Part shown: one piece after another, positions 48,144 to 57,264 of the stretch | Numbering within the stretch: position 1 is the stretch's first letter | Layout: every line of letters begins with the position of its first letter | IMG/VR virus record: IMGVR_UViG_3300017991_000083 | Span: 1-64,000 of that record | DNA: 64,000 nucleotides | Source of the DNA: a virus | Direction: 5' to 3' (one strand) | Made by a program: the position numbers and the translations under genes | Notes under the pieces: model-generated | What the model saw: only the letters and a program-made list of their open reading frames with translations | Databases searched by the model: none | What the model was told of the DNA's origin: nothing

Positions 48144-48866
48144 CTAAGCCATCCTTGGAGCGAATCGGGTGACGACGTGGATGTCCGCGCCGTCGACCCT
48201 ATCTACGCGACTGTTCGGCGGGATGATCCCCTCTGCCATCAGAAGCCTTGACAGGGCCATCAGGCAGCCGCCGTAGAAGGTCAGGTTGCCGCTTGGCAGC
48301 TTGTTGAGGGCACCCTGGCGAACGTAGCCGACCTGCAGATAGCATCGATAGCCGCCCTTGCTCCGCCAGCCCTTGAACCTCCAGAGCAGGGAACCAGGCG
48401 GATCGGTGAAGCCCCCAACGTCGCGGAGCTCACAGTCTGTGTCGCCATCGATGTTGATGCACGAGAAGTCTGTGGCGTCGATAGTGAAAACGGCCGATGA
48501 CCCTGGGTTCGAGGCCCAAGACTTGCTCCCCCAATAGTTCCCGGTTGGGAAGCCGTAGTCGCCGAGATCGAGCGCCCCCCCGATGATATCGTGGTCGTAG
48601 TACAGGCCCACGACATACGTCCCGTTGTACCCTATTGGCTCCGTGACGGAGTGTGTTTCGCACGTGAACCTGGCCAAGTCCAGGACAACGCCGCCGGGAA
48701 TGCTCGACGTGTCGAACGAATAGTAGGCCCTCCACTCCACAGGGTCGACCGAGTCGCCCTGCTGGACGTTCGGATTCCACTCCGTTCCCGTGAAGTCGTG
48801 CGCTGACACCCCGTCCTTGATGTAGCCCCAAACGTCGGGGTTGAAAGAGTCGATGACGAGCGACAT
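48144..48866 (-). CDS. beta-sandwich virion protein (240 aa)
   Basis: Starts MSLVIDSFNPDVWG at 48866, set by GGAG with a 7-base spacer. WRAYYSFDTSSIPGGVVLDLARF recalls DNRLRE-type beta-sandwich modules, in which a strand pattern precedes long aligned repeats. It has several Trp/Tyr and no membrane segment. It is the first gene below the regulatory gap 48867-48961. A surface-decoration or neck role is inferred. Confidence 0.6.
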   Translation of the reverse strand: MSLVIDSFNPDVWGYIKDGVSAHDFTGTEWNPNVQQGDSVDPVEWRAYYSFDTSSIPGGVVLDLARFTCETHSVTEPIGYNGTYVVGLYYDHDIIGGALDLGDYGFPTGNYWGSKSWASNPGSSAVFTIDATDFSCINIDGDTDCELRDVGGFTDPPGSLLWRFKGWRSKGGYRCYLQVGYVRQGALNKLPSGNLTFYGGCLMALSRLLMAEGIIPPNSRVDRVDGADIHVVTRFAPRMA

Positions 48867-48923
48867 AGGGCGTCTCCAGGCCGGTTCCAGGTCATCTCCC
48901 GGCCATACTGCGACTGACGTACT

Positions 48924-48946
48924 CTGAAAGCAAGACCGTAAGTGCT
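48924..48946 (-). promoter_or_regulatory. conserved late-region motif, copy 1
   Basis: The shared core AAGCAAGACYGWAAGTGCT is preceded by CTGA (48924-48946); the same 23-bp pattern is at 61044-61066. It contains CTGNAAG twice, 12 bp apart. On the minus strand TTGCTT with a 17-bp spacer leads to CAGTAT, a weak sigma70-like pair upstream of the 48144-48866 gene. Confidence 0.55.
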
Positions 48947-48960
48947 CAACATCTGAACAG
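48943..48960. promoter_or_regulatory. operator palindrome, copy 2
   Basis: TGCTCA-ACATC-TGAACAG matches the 3221-3239 operator with one mismatch in the left arm and keeps the 5-bp centre. It overlaps the conserved late motif by four bases and lies upstream of the presumed -35. The whole 95-bp gap (48867-48961) is regulatory; no gene is seen. Confidence 0.5.
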
Positions 48961-48961
48961 C

Positions 48962-50065
48962 TTAGCCGACGATGTTCTTCGAGCTGCCCTCTACGAGCTC
49001 GAGCGCGGTCCGGCCCCGGCCCAGGCTCCGGTTCAGTTCCTCGTACCAGGTCGCGTGAGCCGCGAGCAGTTCTTCTGCCCGGTGCCTGTATGTGTGGCCT
49101 GCCAGAACGAGCTCGCGGCCGGCCCTGGCGATCCGGGTTCGGTCCTGATCCCGACGCGGGTCGACGAGGTCCTGGATGACTGCCACTGCCTTTTCTATCC
49201 GGTTGAACGAGACCAGGTTCACGCCGTTCTTGAACAGGCCCCCCATCCCCTCGAAGGCATAGGTCACATAGACAGCCGTGCCGCAACACATCACGTTCCA
49301 GGTCCGGTTGCTCGTGTACTGGTCGATGTCGTTGTAGGCGTTGATTCCGAGCACAACCTTGGCGCTTGCGACTGCGATCGAGAAGTCCTTCTCATAGACC
49401 TTCCCGAAACAGGGGGCCCCGGCACCCCAATTCGTACCGTAGACCCGCAGCTTCAGGTCCGACTGTGCCACCAGGGACATGAGCTTCGCCCGCAGCGCCG
49501 AGTCCGGGAAGTGGGAGTAGTTTCCGCCCATGAATGCCACATCGCACTCGAACGCGGGGTCGGGCTTGACGGGCTTGTAGACATCCGGGTCACTGGCCGT
49601 GTGCCAGGTCATCACCCTGGGCACACCCAGGCGCCGGTAGCACTCGAACTGCAGCTCATCGGCGTTGCTCAGGAGCAGCATGTCACACACCGCTCCGAGC
49701 CTGGCGATGTCCCGCACCGCCATCCCGCGCTGATCCCCAAAGAACAGGGCGACGAATGTGCGAGGGGCGCTCTGCTTGATCGAGCGGACTATCGCGGGGT
49801 CGAGTCGCTCGCCCTTGTTGATGAGCACGATGTCAGGCTTCCAGGATCCGACCTTTTGCAGAACCTCTATTCCCATCCCCTCACCGCCGAGCTTCTTGGC
49901 TCTCGAACGGTAGTCGTAGTCGATGACCTCACATCCGGCCTGGCGAAGGCCCCGCGTACGCAGGTGATCTGATACGTGGTCCTGCAGGAAGGTCCCGATG
50001 TGGAAGACCTTCAGCGGCCCGTCACTTTCCGACCTTGTCGGGGATGAACTCCGGAGCGGCGCCAT
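48962..50065 (-). CDS. glycosyltransferase, GT-B CgeB-like (367 aa)
   Basis: The ATG at 50065 has a perfect AGGAG with 5-base spacer, 44 bases inside the previous gene. LKVFHIGTFLQDHVSDHLR opens the first Rossmann domain. The second has VAFMGGNYSHFPDS, ASAKVVLGINAYN and TSNRTWNVMCCGTAVYV, then NGVNLVSF, the nucleotide-sugar end of CgeB-type GT-B enzymes. First transcribed last in the glycosylation block. Confidence 0.82.
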   Translation of the reverse strand: MAPLRSSSPTRSESDGPLKVFHIGTFLQDHVSDHLRTRGLRQAGCEVIDYDYRSRAKKLGGEGMGIEVLQKVGSWKPDIVLINKGERLDPAIVRSIKQSAPRTFVALFFGDQRGMAVRDIARLGAVCDMLLLSNADELQFECYRRLGVPRVMTWHTASDPDVYKPVKPDPAFECDVAFMGGNYSHFPDSALRAKLMSLVAQSDLKLRVYGTNWGAGAPCFGKVYEKDFSIAVASAKVVLGINAYNDIDQYTSNRTWNVMCCGTAVYVTYAFEGMGGLFKNGVNLVSFNRIEKAVAVIQDLVDPRRDQDRTRIARAGRELVLAGHTYRHRAEELLAAHATWYEELNRSLGRGRTALELVEGSSKNIVG

Positions 50066-50810
50066 CTGGACTCCTCTTGATGCGGCCTCGCTTGGCCTGG
50101 TCTCTGAACGCGGTGTACTTCTTGTAGGCCTGGCGCTTGCACTTGGGGTGCTTCGGGTGGTCCATCGCCTCGACATAGGAGTGGATCTTCCCCTTCTCGT
50201 CTTCCCACCTGTTCGCGAGCTGTGCAACCTGCCAGCCCTTGGCCCGGACCCTGGCACAGAGCGGCGTTCCTGCGAAGCCCATGACCTGTCGCGGTCCGAG
50301 CTGGAACCCGCCGGCGTCTACGAGCGCCTTCTTGTGGCACACCCAATGGATCGGGCAGAGCATCTTCCTGAAGATGACCGTGATGTCGCCTCGGGTCTCG
50401 GTCCCGATGACGTTCGTCTTCCTGGGCTCCCCGTGATTGTGCCCGTTCACAAAAGCGAGCTCAGGGAATAGGCGTAGCGCCTCCATACAGATTTCGAGCC
50501 AGCCCGGGTTGTACCAGGCGTCGTCGTCGCTGATGGCGATTATCTTGCTCTTCGTCGCCTTGATCCCGATCATCCGGGCCTTCGCCGAGCCCTTGTTGTC
50601 GTCGAGCAGGATGGCAGTGAGCTTTCCCTGGTCCTGCATCTCCTGGAGCCATTCGCGGGTGCCGTCGGCGGAGTTGTTGTCGACCACGATGATACGGTGC
50701 GGATGGAGAGTGTTCTCGATCATCGAGCCGATGCAGTCCTTGAGATAGAGCAGCCGGTTGAACGTGATGACAACGATGTCGACCACGGGGCGATCGTCCT
50801 TAGCTGCCAT
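50022..50810 (-). CDS. glycosyltransferase family 2, paralog 1 (262 aa)
   Basis: The start at 50810 follows GGGAGAAGACA. GT-A fold: VDIVVITFNRLLYLKDCI, VVDNNSADGTREWL, and the DXD motif ISDDDAWYNPGWL. Very close to the neighbouring 280-aa gene over the first 120 residues (a tandem duplication). Transfers a sugar from a nucleotide donor; acceptor probably a virion protein. Confidence 0.85.
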   Translation of the reverse strand: MAAKDDRPVVDIVVITFNRLLYLKDCIGSMIENTLHPHRIIVVDNNSADGTREWLQEMQDQGKLTAILLDDNKGSAKARMIGIKATKSKIIAISDDDAWYNPGWLEICMEALRLFPELAFVNGHNHGEPRKTNVIGTETRGDITVIFRKMLCPIHWVCHKKALVDAGGFQLGPRQVMGFAGTPLCARVRAKGWQVAQLANRWEDEKGKIHSYVEAMDHPKHPKCKRQAYKKYTAFRDQAKRGRIKRSPDGAAPEFIPDKVGK

Positions 50811-51642
50811 TGTCTTCTCCCTTCTCCACTGGCTTTGGCACGAACTCGGGATCTCCGCCGAGCTTCGCACGGCGGGCGAACTCCTTGTATCCCGTGCTCT
50901 CATAGTAGTCATGGTGCGACTTCGGATGAGACGGATGGGCCATGTGTTCGACGTACCGAACGCCTTCGGCATCTGCGTTGCCGAGCTCTGTATAGGGCCG
51001 GATGAGTCGGTTGACGTTCCCTCGGTCCGCCAGTGTCTCGATAGTGAACTTCGCAGAATGCCCTCCGATCTCGTGCAGCTTGCCGAACGGGAACCCGCTC
51101 CCGAGCAGCTTGCCACGTGCGATCTTCATGCCGCCGGCCTCCTCAACGATGGAGCGTCGGAAGACCAGATGAAACGTCCGAAGCGAGGTCCGGAAGTCTA
51201 TCGAGATGCCCTTGCGCCGTTCCGTTCTGACGTACTCCAACGTGCGACGATGGTCGGCCGACGTCACAGAGACTTCGGGCCAGAGCTCGAGAATCCTCAT
51301 GCAAACGGTTAGCCAGCCCGGGTTGTACCAGGCATCGTCATCGCTGATGGCCACGATCTCGCAGTCCGAGAGCTCCATGCCGGCGTAGAGCCCCTTGATG
51401 CGTCCGACGTTCTTCTCGAGGAAGACCGGAATGAGATTGCCCTCTGCAGCCTGTTCCTGGAGCCATTCTACAGTCCCATCCTCGGAATGGTTGTCGACCA
51501 CGATGAGCTTCCCGTAGGGGTAGCGCGTGTTCTCGCGGATTGACCGGATACACTCCTTGAGGTAGAGCAGCCGGTTGAAGGTAACTACGATGATGTCGAC
51601 GGGCTCTGTGGGTGTTCCGTCATCCCATTCCGCATGGCTCAT
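50800..51642 (-). CDS. glycosyltransferase family 2, paralog 2 (280 aa)
   Basis: Shares TFNRLLYLK, VVDNHSEDGTVEWLQE and the DXD motif ISDDDAWYNPGWL with the downstream paralog. The C-terminal half diverges (FHLVFRRSIVEEAGGMKI, GGHSAKF), implying a different acceptor or sugar. The ATG at 51642 follows GGGGGTCTGAC. Confidence 0.85.
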   Translation of the reverse strand: MSHAEWDDGTPTEPVDIIVVTFNRLLYLKECIRSIRENTRYPYGKLIVVDNHSEDGTVEWLQEQAAEGNLIPVFLEKNVGRIKGLYAGMELSDCEIVAISDDDAWYNPGWLTVCMRILELWPEVSVTSADHRRTLEYVRTERRKGISIDFRTSLRTFHLVFRRSIVEEAGGMKIARGKLLGSGFPFGKLHEIGGHSAKFTIETLADRGNVNRLIRPYTELGNADAEGVRYVEHMAHPSHPKSHHDYYESTGYKEFARRAKLGGDPEFVPKPVEKGEDNGS

Positions 51643-51643
51643 G

Positions 51644-52801
51644 TCAGACCCCCATCATGTGCGACGCGACCTCGACGATGGTCTCGGCCCGCGCCTGGAA
51701 CGTGTGCTTGTGCGCTATCTCCATGCCCTTCGCCGAGAGCTCGGCGCGTGCCGCGTCGTCGGCCAGGAACCGATGCACGAGACGGTTCAGGTCGTCGGCA
51801 TTCCGGTACTCGGGAACGGTCTCCTTCATGAACGACTTCAGACCCTTGGCCCGATCACTGATACAGAACCCGCCACTGGCCAGGACGTCGAGAATCCTGA
51901 ACGACAGGAAGCCTTCCTTGGCCATCGGCTTATGATGGTCATTGAGCGAGATGGCGGTAGAGTTGTAGAGGTCGGGCAGGCGCTCATAGGGCCAGTACTG
52001 GCCGGCGTACCAGCTCAGATCGAACCCGGGCTTTGACGGCCACTTGCATCCGATGACGACCGGCGTGTACCCGACCGGCTCCAGGTCCCGGATGATCTCG
52101 CGCCCAAAGCCCAGGGACCCGCGGGCGTTCCCAACGAACACGACGTTGTGCGAGAACGGCGGTTTCTTCTTCGGCGGCCGCATATCTGTACAGACCTCGA
52201 GCGGATGGACCGGCGGGCCCATGTCCCTGATCTGACTGATGAACGACGGCGACAGACAGAACACTACGTCGTACTTCGCCATCTCCTCAGCGTCCATCTT
52301 CTGAGGATGAGAGTGGAACCAGCAGACGTTGAAGCTGCTCGGGTTGTAGAAGAACGGGTACTTGTCCTTCTGCGGGAACGGGTGCCCGAACAGGTAGACC
52401 GTCACATCAGCGAGCTCCGGGAAGACCTCAACGGTGTGCCCCATCGCCAGGAACCCGGCCTCGAGCCGTTTCTTGACCCACCAGTCGCCCCAACACTCGA
52501 AGGTCCTGGGATCGGTCTCGGCCCAGGTCCTGACGTTGATCGCCAGGCCCTTGATGTTCTTCGAGTTGTTGCGGATCTCCGTGAGCCTCCGTTCCGTCAC
52601 CATCCGAGAGAGACGATTGCGCTCGGCCTTCAGAGCGTCGCGTTGGTTCGACCGACGGCCGCCGTCCACGCCGGCCAGCCTCGCCTCGAGCTTGCGGTCC
52701 TCTTCCGTCTGCTCTCGGAGCGGCTTGTTCACAAAGAGATGTCTTACCCGTTCACGTTCCGCGTCTACCGGATTCAGGAAGTTCTTCGAGCTCTTGGGCA
52801 T
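51644..52801 (-). CDS. glycosyltransferase, GT-B CgeB-like with coiled-coil N-terminus (385 aa)
   Basis: An N-terminal charged helical segment (residues 10-80, ERERVRHLFVNKPLREQTEEDR) precedes a GT-B fold: CWGDWWVKKRLEAGFLAMGHTVE, FHSHPQKM, VVFVGNARGS and DLYNSTAISLN ... FRILDVLASGG. The last motif is the CgeB donor-binding signature. Related to the next gene upstream, which shares GNAR and the LDV(L/I)A(S/A)GG motif. Confidence 0.82.
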   Translation of the reverse strand: MPKSSKNFLNPVDAERERVRHLFVNKPLREQTEEDRKLEARLAGVDGGRRSNQRDALKAERNRLSRMVTERRLTEIRNNSKNIKGLAINVRTWAETDPRTFECWGDWWVKKRLEAGFLAMGHTVEVFPELADVTVYLFGHPFPQKDKYPFFYNPSSFNVCWFHSHPQKMDAEEMAKYDVVFCLSPSFISQIRDMGPPVHPLEVCTDMRPPKKKPPFSHNVVFVGNARGSLGFGREIIRDLEPVGYTPVVIGCKWPSKPGFDLSWYAGQYWPYERLPDLYNSTAISLNDHHKPMAKEGFLSFRILDVLASGGFCISDRAKGLKSFMKETVPEYRNADDLNRLVHRFLADDAARAELSAKGMEIAHKHTFQARAETIVEVASHMMGV

Positions 52802-53769
52802 CAGAGATTCTCCACTGCCGCGATAACTCGCTTCGCGGCGCCAAGGAACGTCAGGGGCGGGACCTGGGCCCGCATCTTCTCGCAGATCCTCTTTCTGTCA
52901 GCCTCTGTCAGGGACGTCAGGTGCGCGAGTTGTATCCTGGCGTCTGCGGGACTGAAATAGGTCGGCCAGTGAGTCTGGATGGCGCCGTCGTCGGACAGCT
53001 TGACCGGATCAACCAGGGGCAGTCCGCCGGCCGCGATGACGTCGAGGACCTGGTGCTTCAGGAACCCGCGTATCGCCATTGGGGTCTGATGGTCGATGAG
53101 AACGACCTTCGCAGAGTGATAGAGATCCTGCAGGCGCCAGAAGTCATGGTACTTCGCAATCCACCTGTCTCCTGCCCTGTTCCAGTTCCGGCCCCATACC
53201 CCGAACGAGAATGCCAGGTCCCGGCGATCCAACAGATAGTCGGCAACCGGGCGCCCCCCGCGACTAGGCCGGGCGTTGCCGATGAACACCACGTCGGGAC
53301 ACTCTGCGTCGATCTGCGTAGTGGTCTGATTCACGAAATTCTTGCCCTGGATCATCCGGTCGGTGCTCGGTCGGATGAGGACAGGATCGGCTGTGCCGAA
53401 CAGGTGCGAGCAGGGGGGCAGGTACTTGACCACGGCCTCGGCGTCGCGGATCTGCCCGTTGGCCTCCTGTTCTATCCACGTGGCAGATGTGCAGAATACG
53501 ATGCTGTACTTCCGCAGCTCGCTCAGGGTCATCAGTTCGGGATGACTGTAGAACCAGGCTACGTTCAACTTGCCCGGGGGAACGGCCCGCTTGGCCGGCG
53601 CCTTCCCCCAACAGTAGAAGTTCAGATCTGATCGATAGGGATTGTCGACGAGCCGATGCCCGAGCTCCTCGAATGCGTGCCCCATCAGAACCCGGACCCA
53701 ATGATCGCCCCAAAAGGGCTGTGAGGGCCCGGGTTCGTGACTGGACCTGTCGTAGAGATGTATCCGCAC
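52801..53769 (-). CDS. glycosyltransferase, GT-B CgeB-like (322 aa)
   Basis: A GTG start at 53769 overlaps the upstream TAG, behind GGGAGCTCTA. WGDHWVRVLMGHAFEELGH, FYSHPELM, VVFIGNARPSRGG, DLYHSAKVVLIDHQTP and VLDVIAAGG follow the same order as the 385-aa neighbour, so the two are paralogs with a shorter N-terminus here. Presumed nucleotide-sugar transferase. Confidence 0.8.
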   Translation of the reverse strand: MRIHLYDRSSHEPGPSQPFWGDHWVRVLMGHAFEELGHRLVDNPYRSDLNFYCWGKAPAKRAVPPGKLNVAWFYSHPELMTLSELRKYSIVFCTSATWIEQEANGQIRDAEAVVKYLPPCSHLFGTADPVLIRPSTDRMIQGKNFVNQTTTQIDAECPDVVFIGNARPSRGGRPVADYLLDRRDLAFSFGVWGRNWNRAGDRWIAKYHDFWRLQDLYHSAKVVLIDHQTPMAIRGFLKHQVLDVIAAGGLPLVDPVKLSDDGAIQTHWPTYFSPADARIQLAHLTSLTEADRKRICEKMRAQVPPLTFLGAAKRVIAAVENL

Positions 53770-56081
53770 TAGAGCTCCCTGACGTCTGCAACCCCGTAGT
53801 ACATGTGCGTTATCATCCGAGGCGGCAGATCCCCACGGAACGGTTCCGCAGTCCCGCCGCCGGTTGTGGGCTGAGTCTCTTCGCCAGGCTGCCAGTTGGA
53901 GTAGCGGTCCTCAACATTCCGCTCGATGCCGCGGCCGGCATAGTAGCCGAGCTTAGCCCGGATCTTCGAGGTCGGCTGCACGTAGCCGAAGTGGTAGACC
54001 AGTTTGTCTGCCACTACCGCCTCTTTGTAGCCCGTCTCTGAGCGGACCGGGCGGCCCTCGCTGTCGACGAACGTATTGAACGACTTCTCGTGATGGAAGC
54101 CCTGACTCCAGCGCCACATTCTCGGGATCTTCGACTCCCACTGAGGGCAGCCGACAGCGACCGTTGTGAAGTTCGTCCAGAAGTGATGGAAGCCCACGCG
54201 GACGATTGCCAGCTCACGGTCGTCTACGAACATCTTCATGAGGCGAGCGACGTCTTTCGGCTCCCATATCTCGTCGCTATCGACCTTCATGTAGATGTCG
54301 CCCGTCACACGCTTGGCGATCGCGTTCTGCATCTCAACCTTGTCCTTCCACCGATGATCCTTGGGCGGGGGGACGAGAGTGATCTTCTCATCCGGGTCGG
54401 GATAGGCCGCGATCTTCTGGAGTGTCGCATCGGTGCTGGAGCCGCGCTCGTCGGCGTGTTGCCACATCCCTTCGACTGCCCCCTCGACGATGATGATCTC
54501 GTGGGCGAGATCGTAGATGCCGTCGAGCGCCTCCGTGATGTAGGAGTCGCCGTTGAAGACTATCATGCCGACGGAGAGCTTCGGGCCGTAGCCCCCTACC
54601 CGGAAGATGTCGAGGGACTTCTTGGTGCTCGCCTCGATGGTACACCAGTCCAGAATCCGGTCCCGGCCTCGGGCCACAGTCGCTGAGACTTCGGCGCGGT
54701 TTTCTGGCTCGAGCACCCAGGACACCTTTTCCGCGAAGTCGCCAGGGTCGCCCAGGCGTGCGTAGAAGACGCCGTCCCCGTAGGAACCACGGAGCACCGG
54801 GAGATCGTAAGCGACAACGGGCGTGTTCATGTAGAGCGCCTCTTCGGGGGGCATTCCGAACCCCTCGAACATGCTCGGGAACAGCAGTACGTCGGCTTTC
54901 TTGATGGCCTCGAACTTGGAGCGGTCGTCGACAATGCCCTGAACGTCGACGTAGAGATGGTTCTCAGCCCACTCGGGCCTCTTGGCGTCGAGCCTCTTCT
55001 GCTCGTTCGGGCCGACCTTACCCATCACCGTCACATGTGCCGAGCACTGCAGGGTCTCCGCAAGCGCATCGAACACCGCGATCGGGTTCTTGAAGTCGAC
55101 CATCCTGGCACAGAACACGAGCTCGGCCCCGTACTCGGGCTCCTGCTCCCGCTCACGCGCCTCCGCCCTCGAGAGCTCGTCGTCTATCTCGTCCACATCA
55201 TCGAAGATGGGATCGGCGATGCCCGCCAGAGTGGCGTCGGCCACAAGCTGGTTGATCGGCGGCTCGAGCACGAACCAGGGACCCTCGAAATCCGGAAGCC
55301 ACTGTTGGGCCCATCTCGAGCTTACCGCGGACGGACTCACGATCCCGTCGCAGGTGAGCAGGCACTTCTTGTAGTTCGCCCAGTACTCCTCTGTCGCATC
55401 TCTGCCAGACGGATAGGTCATCCCCTTGAAGTTCGGGCTCTCGAAGAGGATCAGGTAACAGGGAATGCCGAAACGCTCGGCGTAGGACTTGGCGAACTGG
55501 CCTCCGATGTTCGGCACACCAATGACGAAGTCGAACTCGTTCTCGGAGATGTCCATCCCCCATCGGGTGTCGACGATGCGCTCGAACCGCTCGAGGTTGT
55601 AGCCAAGGAAGTCCTTCTCGAACGGCGCCGGCGTGTTCGTGATGACCTTGACGTCCATGACCTGGGACAGGATGACGCCAAGCAGATACATTGAGTAGCG
55701 TCCGCCCGTGTAGTGCGGCATCTGCTCCATGAAGATAGCGCAGCTCCGCGGGGCCTTGCTCGGGCCGTAGGTCAGATACTGGCGTTCTGATGGGAGAGGG
55801 ATGAAGAGCGGGCTGGTCGCAAGCGCGACGAGCTGCCCGAGCTTGTGCGAGTCAGCGTTCTCGATGAACTTCTTGGGGATGGTTAGCTGATAGGCAGTAG
55901 GCAGTTCTTCAATGGAGATGTCCGGCACATCCTCATCGGCAGCGATGACGGGGCCGGACTCTACTGGCGTAGGGGCGGTTTCGCCCACAAAGGCCTTGCG
56001 ACTCTCCAGCGGTGCGCCCCCGCCTTCGACGAAGTTCTTTGTGGGCTCGTCCCGCTCGAGGGACCGTTTCGTATCTCCCAT
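53769..56081 (-). CDS. bifunctional glycosyltransferase GT4-GT2 fusion (770 aa)
   Basis: The N-terminal 65 residues are disordered. A GT4 (GT-B) unit follows, with YTGGRYSMYLLG, VFCARMVDFKNP, VTVMGKVG and FPSMFEGFGMPPEEAL near residue 404. From residue 501 a GT-A unit begins (LSVGMIVFNGDSYI), with the DXD-like KVDSDEIW near residue 598 and a long C-terminal end. Start at 56081; GGAGG lies unusually close to the ATG. Two linked enzymes suggest consecutive sugars are added to the same acceptor. Confidence 0.85.
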   Translation of the reverse strand: MGDTKRSLERDEPTKNFVEGGGAPLESRKAFVGETAPTPVESGPVIAADEDVPDISIEELPTAYQLTIPKKFIENADSHKLGQLVALATSPLFIPLPSERQYLTYGPSKAPRSCAIFMEQMPHYTGGRYSMYLLGVILSQVMDVKVITNTPAPFEKDFLGYNLERFERIVDTRWGMDISENEFDFVIGVPNIGGQFAKSYAERFGIPCYLILFESPNFKGMTYPSGRDATEEYWANYKKCLLTCDGIVSPSAVSSRWAQQWLPDFEGPWFVLEPPINQLVADATLAGIADPIFDDVDEIDDELSRAEAREREQEPEYGAELVFCARMVDFKNPIAVFDALAETLQCSAHVTVMGKVGPNEQKRLDAKRPEWAENHLYVDVQGIVDDRSKFEAIKKADVLLFPSMFEGFGMPPEEALYMNTPVVAYDLPVLRGSYGDGVFYARLGDPGDFAEKVSWVLEPENRAEVSATVARGRDRILDWCTIEASTKKSLDIFRVGGYGPKLSVGMIVFNGDSYITEALDGIYDLAHEIIIVEGAVEGMWQHADERGSSTDATLQKIAAYPDPDEKITLVPPPKDHRWKDKVEMQNAIAKRVTGDIYMKVDSDEIWEPKDVARLMKMFVDDRELAIVRVGFHHFWTNFTTVAVGCPQWESKIPRMWRWSQGFHHEKSFNTFVDSEGRPVRSETGYKEAVVADKLVYHFGYVQPTSKIRAKLGYYAGRGIERNVEDRYSNWQPGEETQPTTGGGTAEPFRGDLPPRMITHMYYGVADVREL

Positions 56082-56128
56082 TCCTCCATCGCTTGACCAC
56101 GACGAGCTGCCTGACGGGGCGCTCTAGG

Positions 56129-56497
56129 CTAGAAGACTCCCATGATACCGACGTTGACTGTCGTTGCCGTCGACGCTATCCGGCGGACATAGAAATGGTC
56201 CTCGGGCTCGTCCAGGACGATGTCGAGCGGGGCCGCGACCCCGACCATAACACGCCCGTTCTCGTGCGCTGTGTGATCGGTGCCCCACGAGAACCACACC
56301 GACCAGGCGGTCGAGACCGATCCGTCGACCACAACCCGTATCCTGCGACACGGCTTCGAGAGAACGATCTCAGAGGTCGCGTCGTGAACCACTGCCAGAG
56401 CCTCGCCGCAGCAGACCTTGTTCTGTGGAATGACGATCGCGGCCTTGAGGATACTGTCGCCGTCCTCGAGTTCGTGCTTCCTGACTCCCGGGGGCAT
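56129..56497 (-). CDS. hypothetical capsid-region protein (122 aa)
   Basis: The ATG at 56497 follows GGAGGGTAGGACT. A strand-rich, soluble protein (HELEDGDSILKAAIVIPQ, EIVLSKPCRRIRVVVDG, VGVAAPLDIVLDEPEDHFYVRRI) with the look of a small beta-barrel, fitting a head-decoration or cement protein. It lies between the capsid and glycosyltransferase genes. Not assigned to a family. Confidence 0.6.
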   Translation of the reverse strand: MPPGVRKHELEDGDSILKAAIVIPQNKVCCGEALAVVHDATSEIVLSKPCRRIRVVVDGSVSTAWSVWFSWGTDHTAHENGRVMVGVAAPLDIVLDEPEDHFYVRRIASTATTVNVGIMGVF

Positions 56498-56501
56498 AGT
56501 C

Positions 56502-56798
56502 CTACCCTCCTCCAGATGACATCGCCCGTGCAACGGCTCCCAGGGCGGCCGTTATCTTGTCGAGATTCGCCAGAACGGCAACGATCAGGCCAGTGGACCC
56601 GCCCGATATCGCAGCCCGTCTACTCAGCTCTCCCTTGATGCGCTCGTCAGCCAGGCGGAGATCGATGACCTCCCTCTTGAGCTGCTTGCGCTCCTCTTCG
56701 GCCCGTTCCAGGGCGTTGAGCAGCAGTCGACGGTACTCTGCGAACTCACCGTTGCCGTGCCCGTTCCCGCCTCCGTTGCCGTTGCTAACAGGGACCAT
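56502..56798 (-). CDS. coiled-coil protein with hydrophobic end (98 aa)
   Basis: Starts MVPVSNGNGG at 56798 with GGAGGG 9 bases away. A Gly/Asn-rich head, then a coiled coil (FAEYRRLLLNALERAEEERKQLKREVIDLRLADERIKGEL) and a hydrophobic C-terminal stretch (STGLIVAVLANLDKITAALGAV). The layout resembles XhlA-type holin accessories or a membrane tether, though the position in the head block is odd for lysis. Function unknown. Confidence 0.55.
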   Translation of the reverse strand: MVPVSNGNGGGNGHGNGEFAEYRRLLLNALERAEEERKQLKREVIDLRLADERIKGELSRRAAISGGSTGLIVAVLANLDKITAALGAVARAMSSGGG

Positions 56799-57246
56799 CG
56801 GGCCAGCCCTCCAGCTCCCCAGGGTCTGTGGTGTAGATGATGCCAATCATCCAAGTCTCGCAGTCGGCTATGAAGGTATGGACCTGACCCGGTTCCAGAA
56901 TGGCCTCATCTCCAGGAAGGAGCTCGAAGGACCTGTTGTCTATCGTCAGAGTGCCGCCACCATCCAGGATGATGAGCCACTCCTTGCCTACATGTGCATG
57001 GTCCGGGAACGATGCCCCGGCCGCGAAGTACGCCTTCTGCCCGGCGCTCACGCGATTCTTCCACAGCCCGAACCCGAATACGGTTCCGCATCCGGGCTGA
57101 GATAGATCTACAAATGATACACCCTTCGGCGCGAGTTCGAGCTCGCTCAGGCGAGGCGTCAGAGCGCGGAGTTTGTCCAGCGGGGTAGACTCCAGGCTCT
57201 GCTCTTGGTCGTGCTGTTCAAGTGCTGGTGCTGAATGCTCAGGCAT
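56785..57246 (-). CDS. cupin-domain protein in capsid operon (153 aa)
   Basis: The ATG at 57246 follows TGGGGGCTTC. Cupin motif 1, PDHAHVGKEWLIILDGGG, has the His-x-His-x4-Glu metal site; motif 2 is EPGQVHTFIA with the later His. The first 50 residues are a disordered Gln/Pro-rich extension. Cupins are metal-binding barrels often acting on sugars. Its neighbours are capsid and glycosyltransferase genes, so sugar-nucleotide or sugar epimerisation is possible but unproven. Confidence 0.75.
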   Translation of the reverse strand: MPEHSAPALEQHDQEQSLESTPLDKLRALTPRLSELELAPKGVSFVDLSQPGCGTVFGFGLWKNRVSAGQKAYFAAGASFPDHAHVGKEWLIILDGGGTLTIDNRSFELLPGDEAILEPGQVHTFIADCETWMIGIIYTTDPGELEGWPDGPC

Positions 57247-57264
57247 GAAGCCCCCAGGTTCGTG

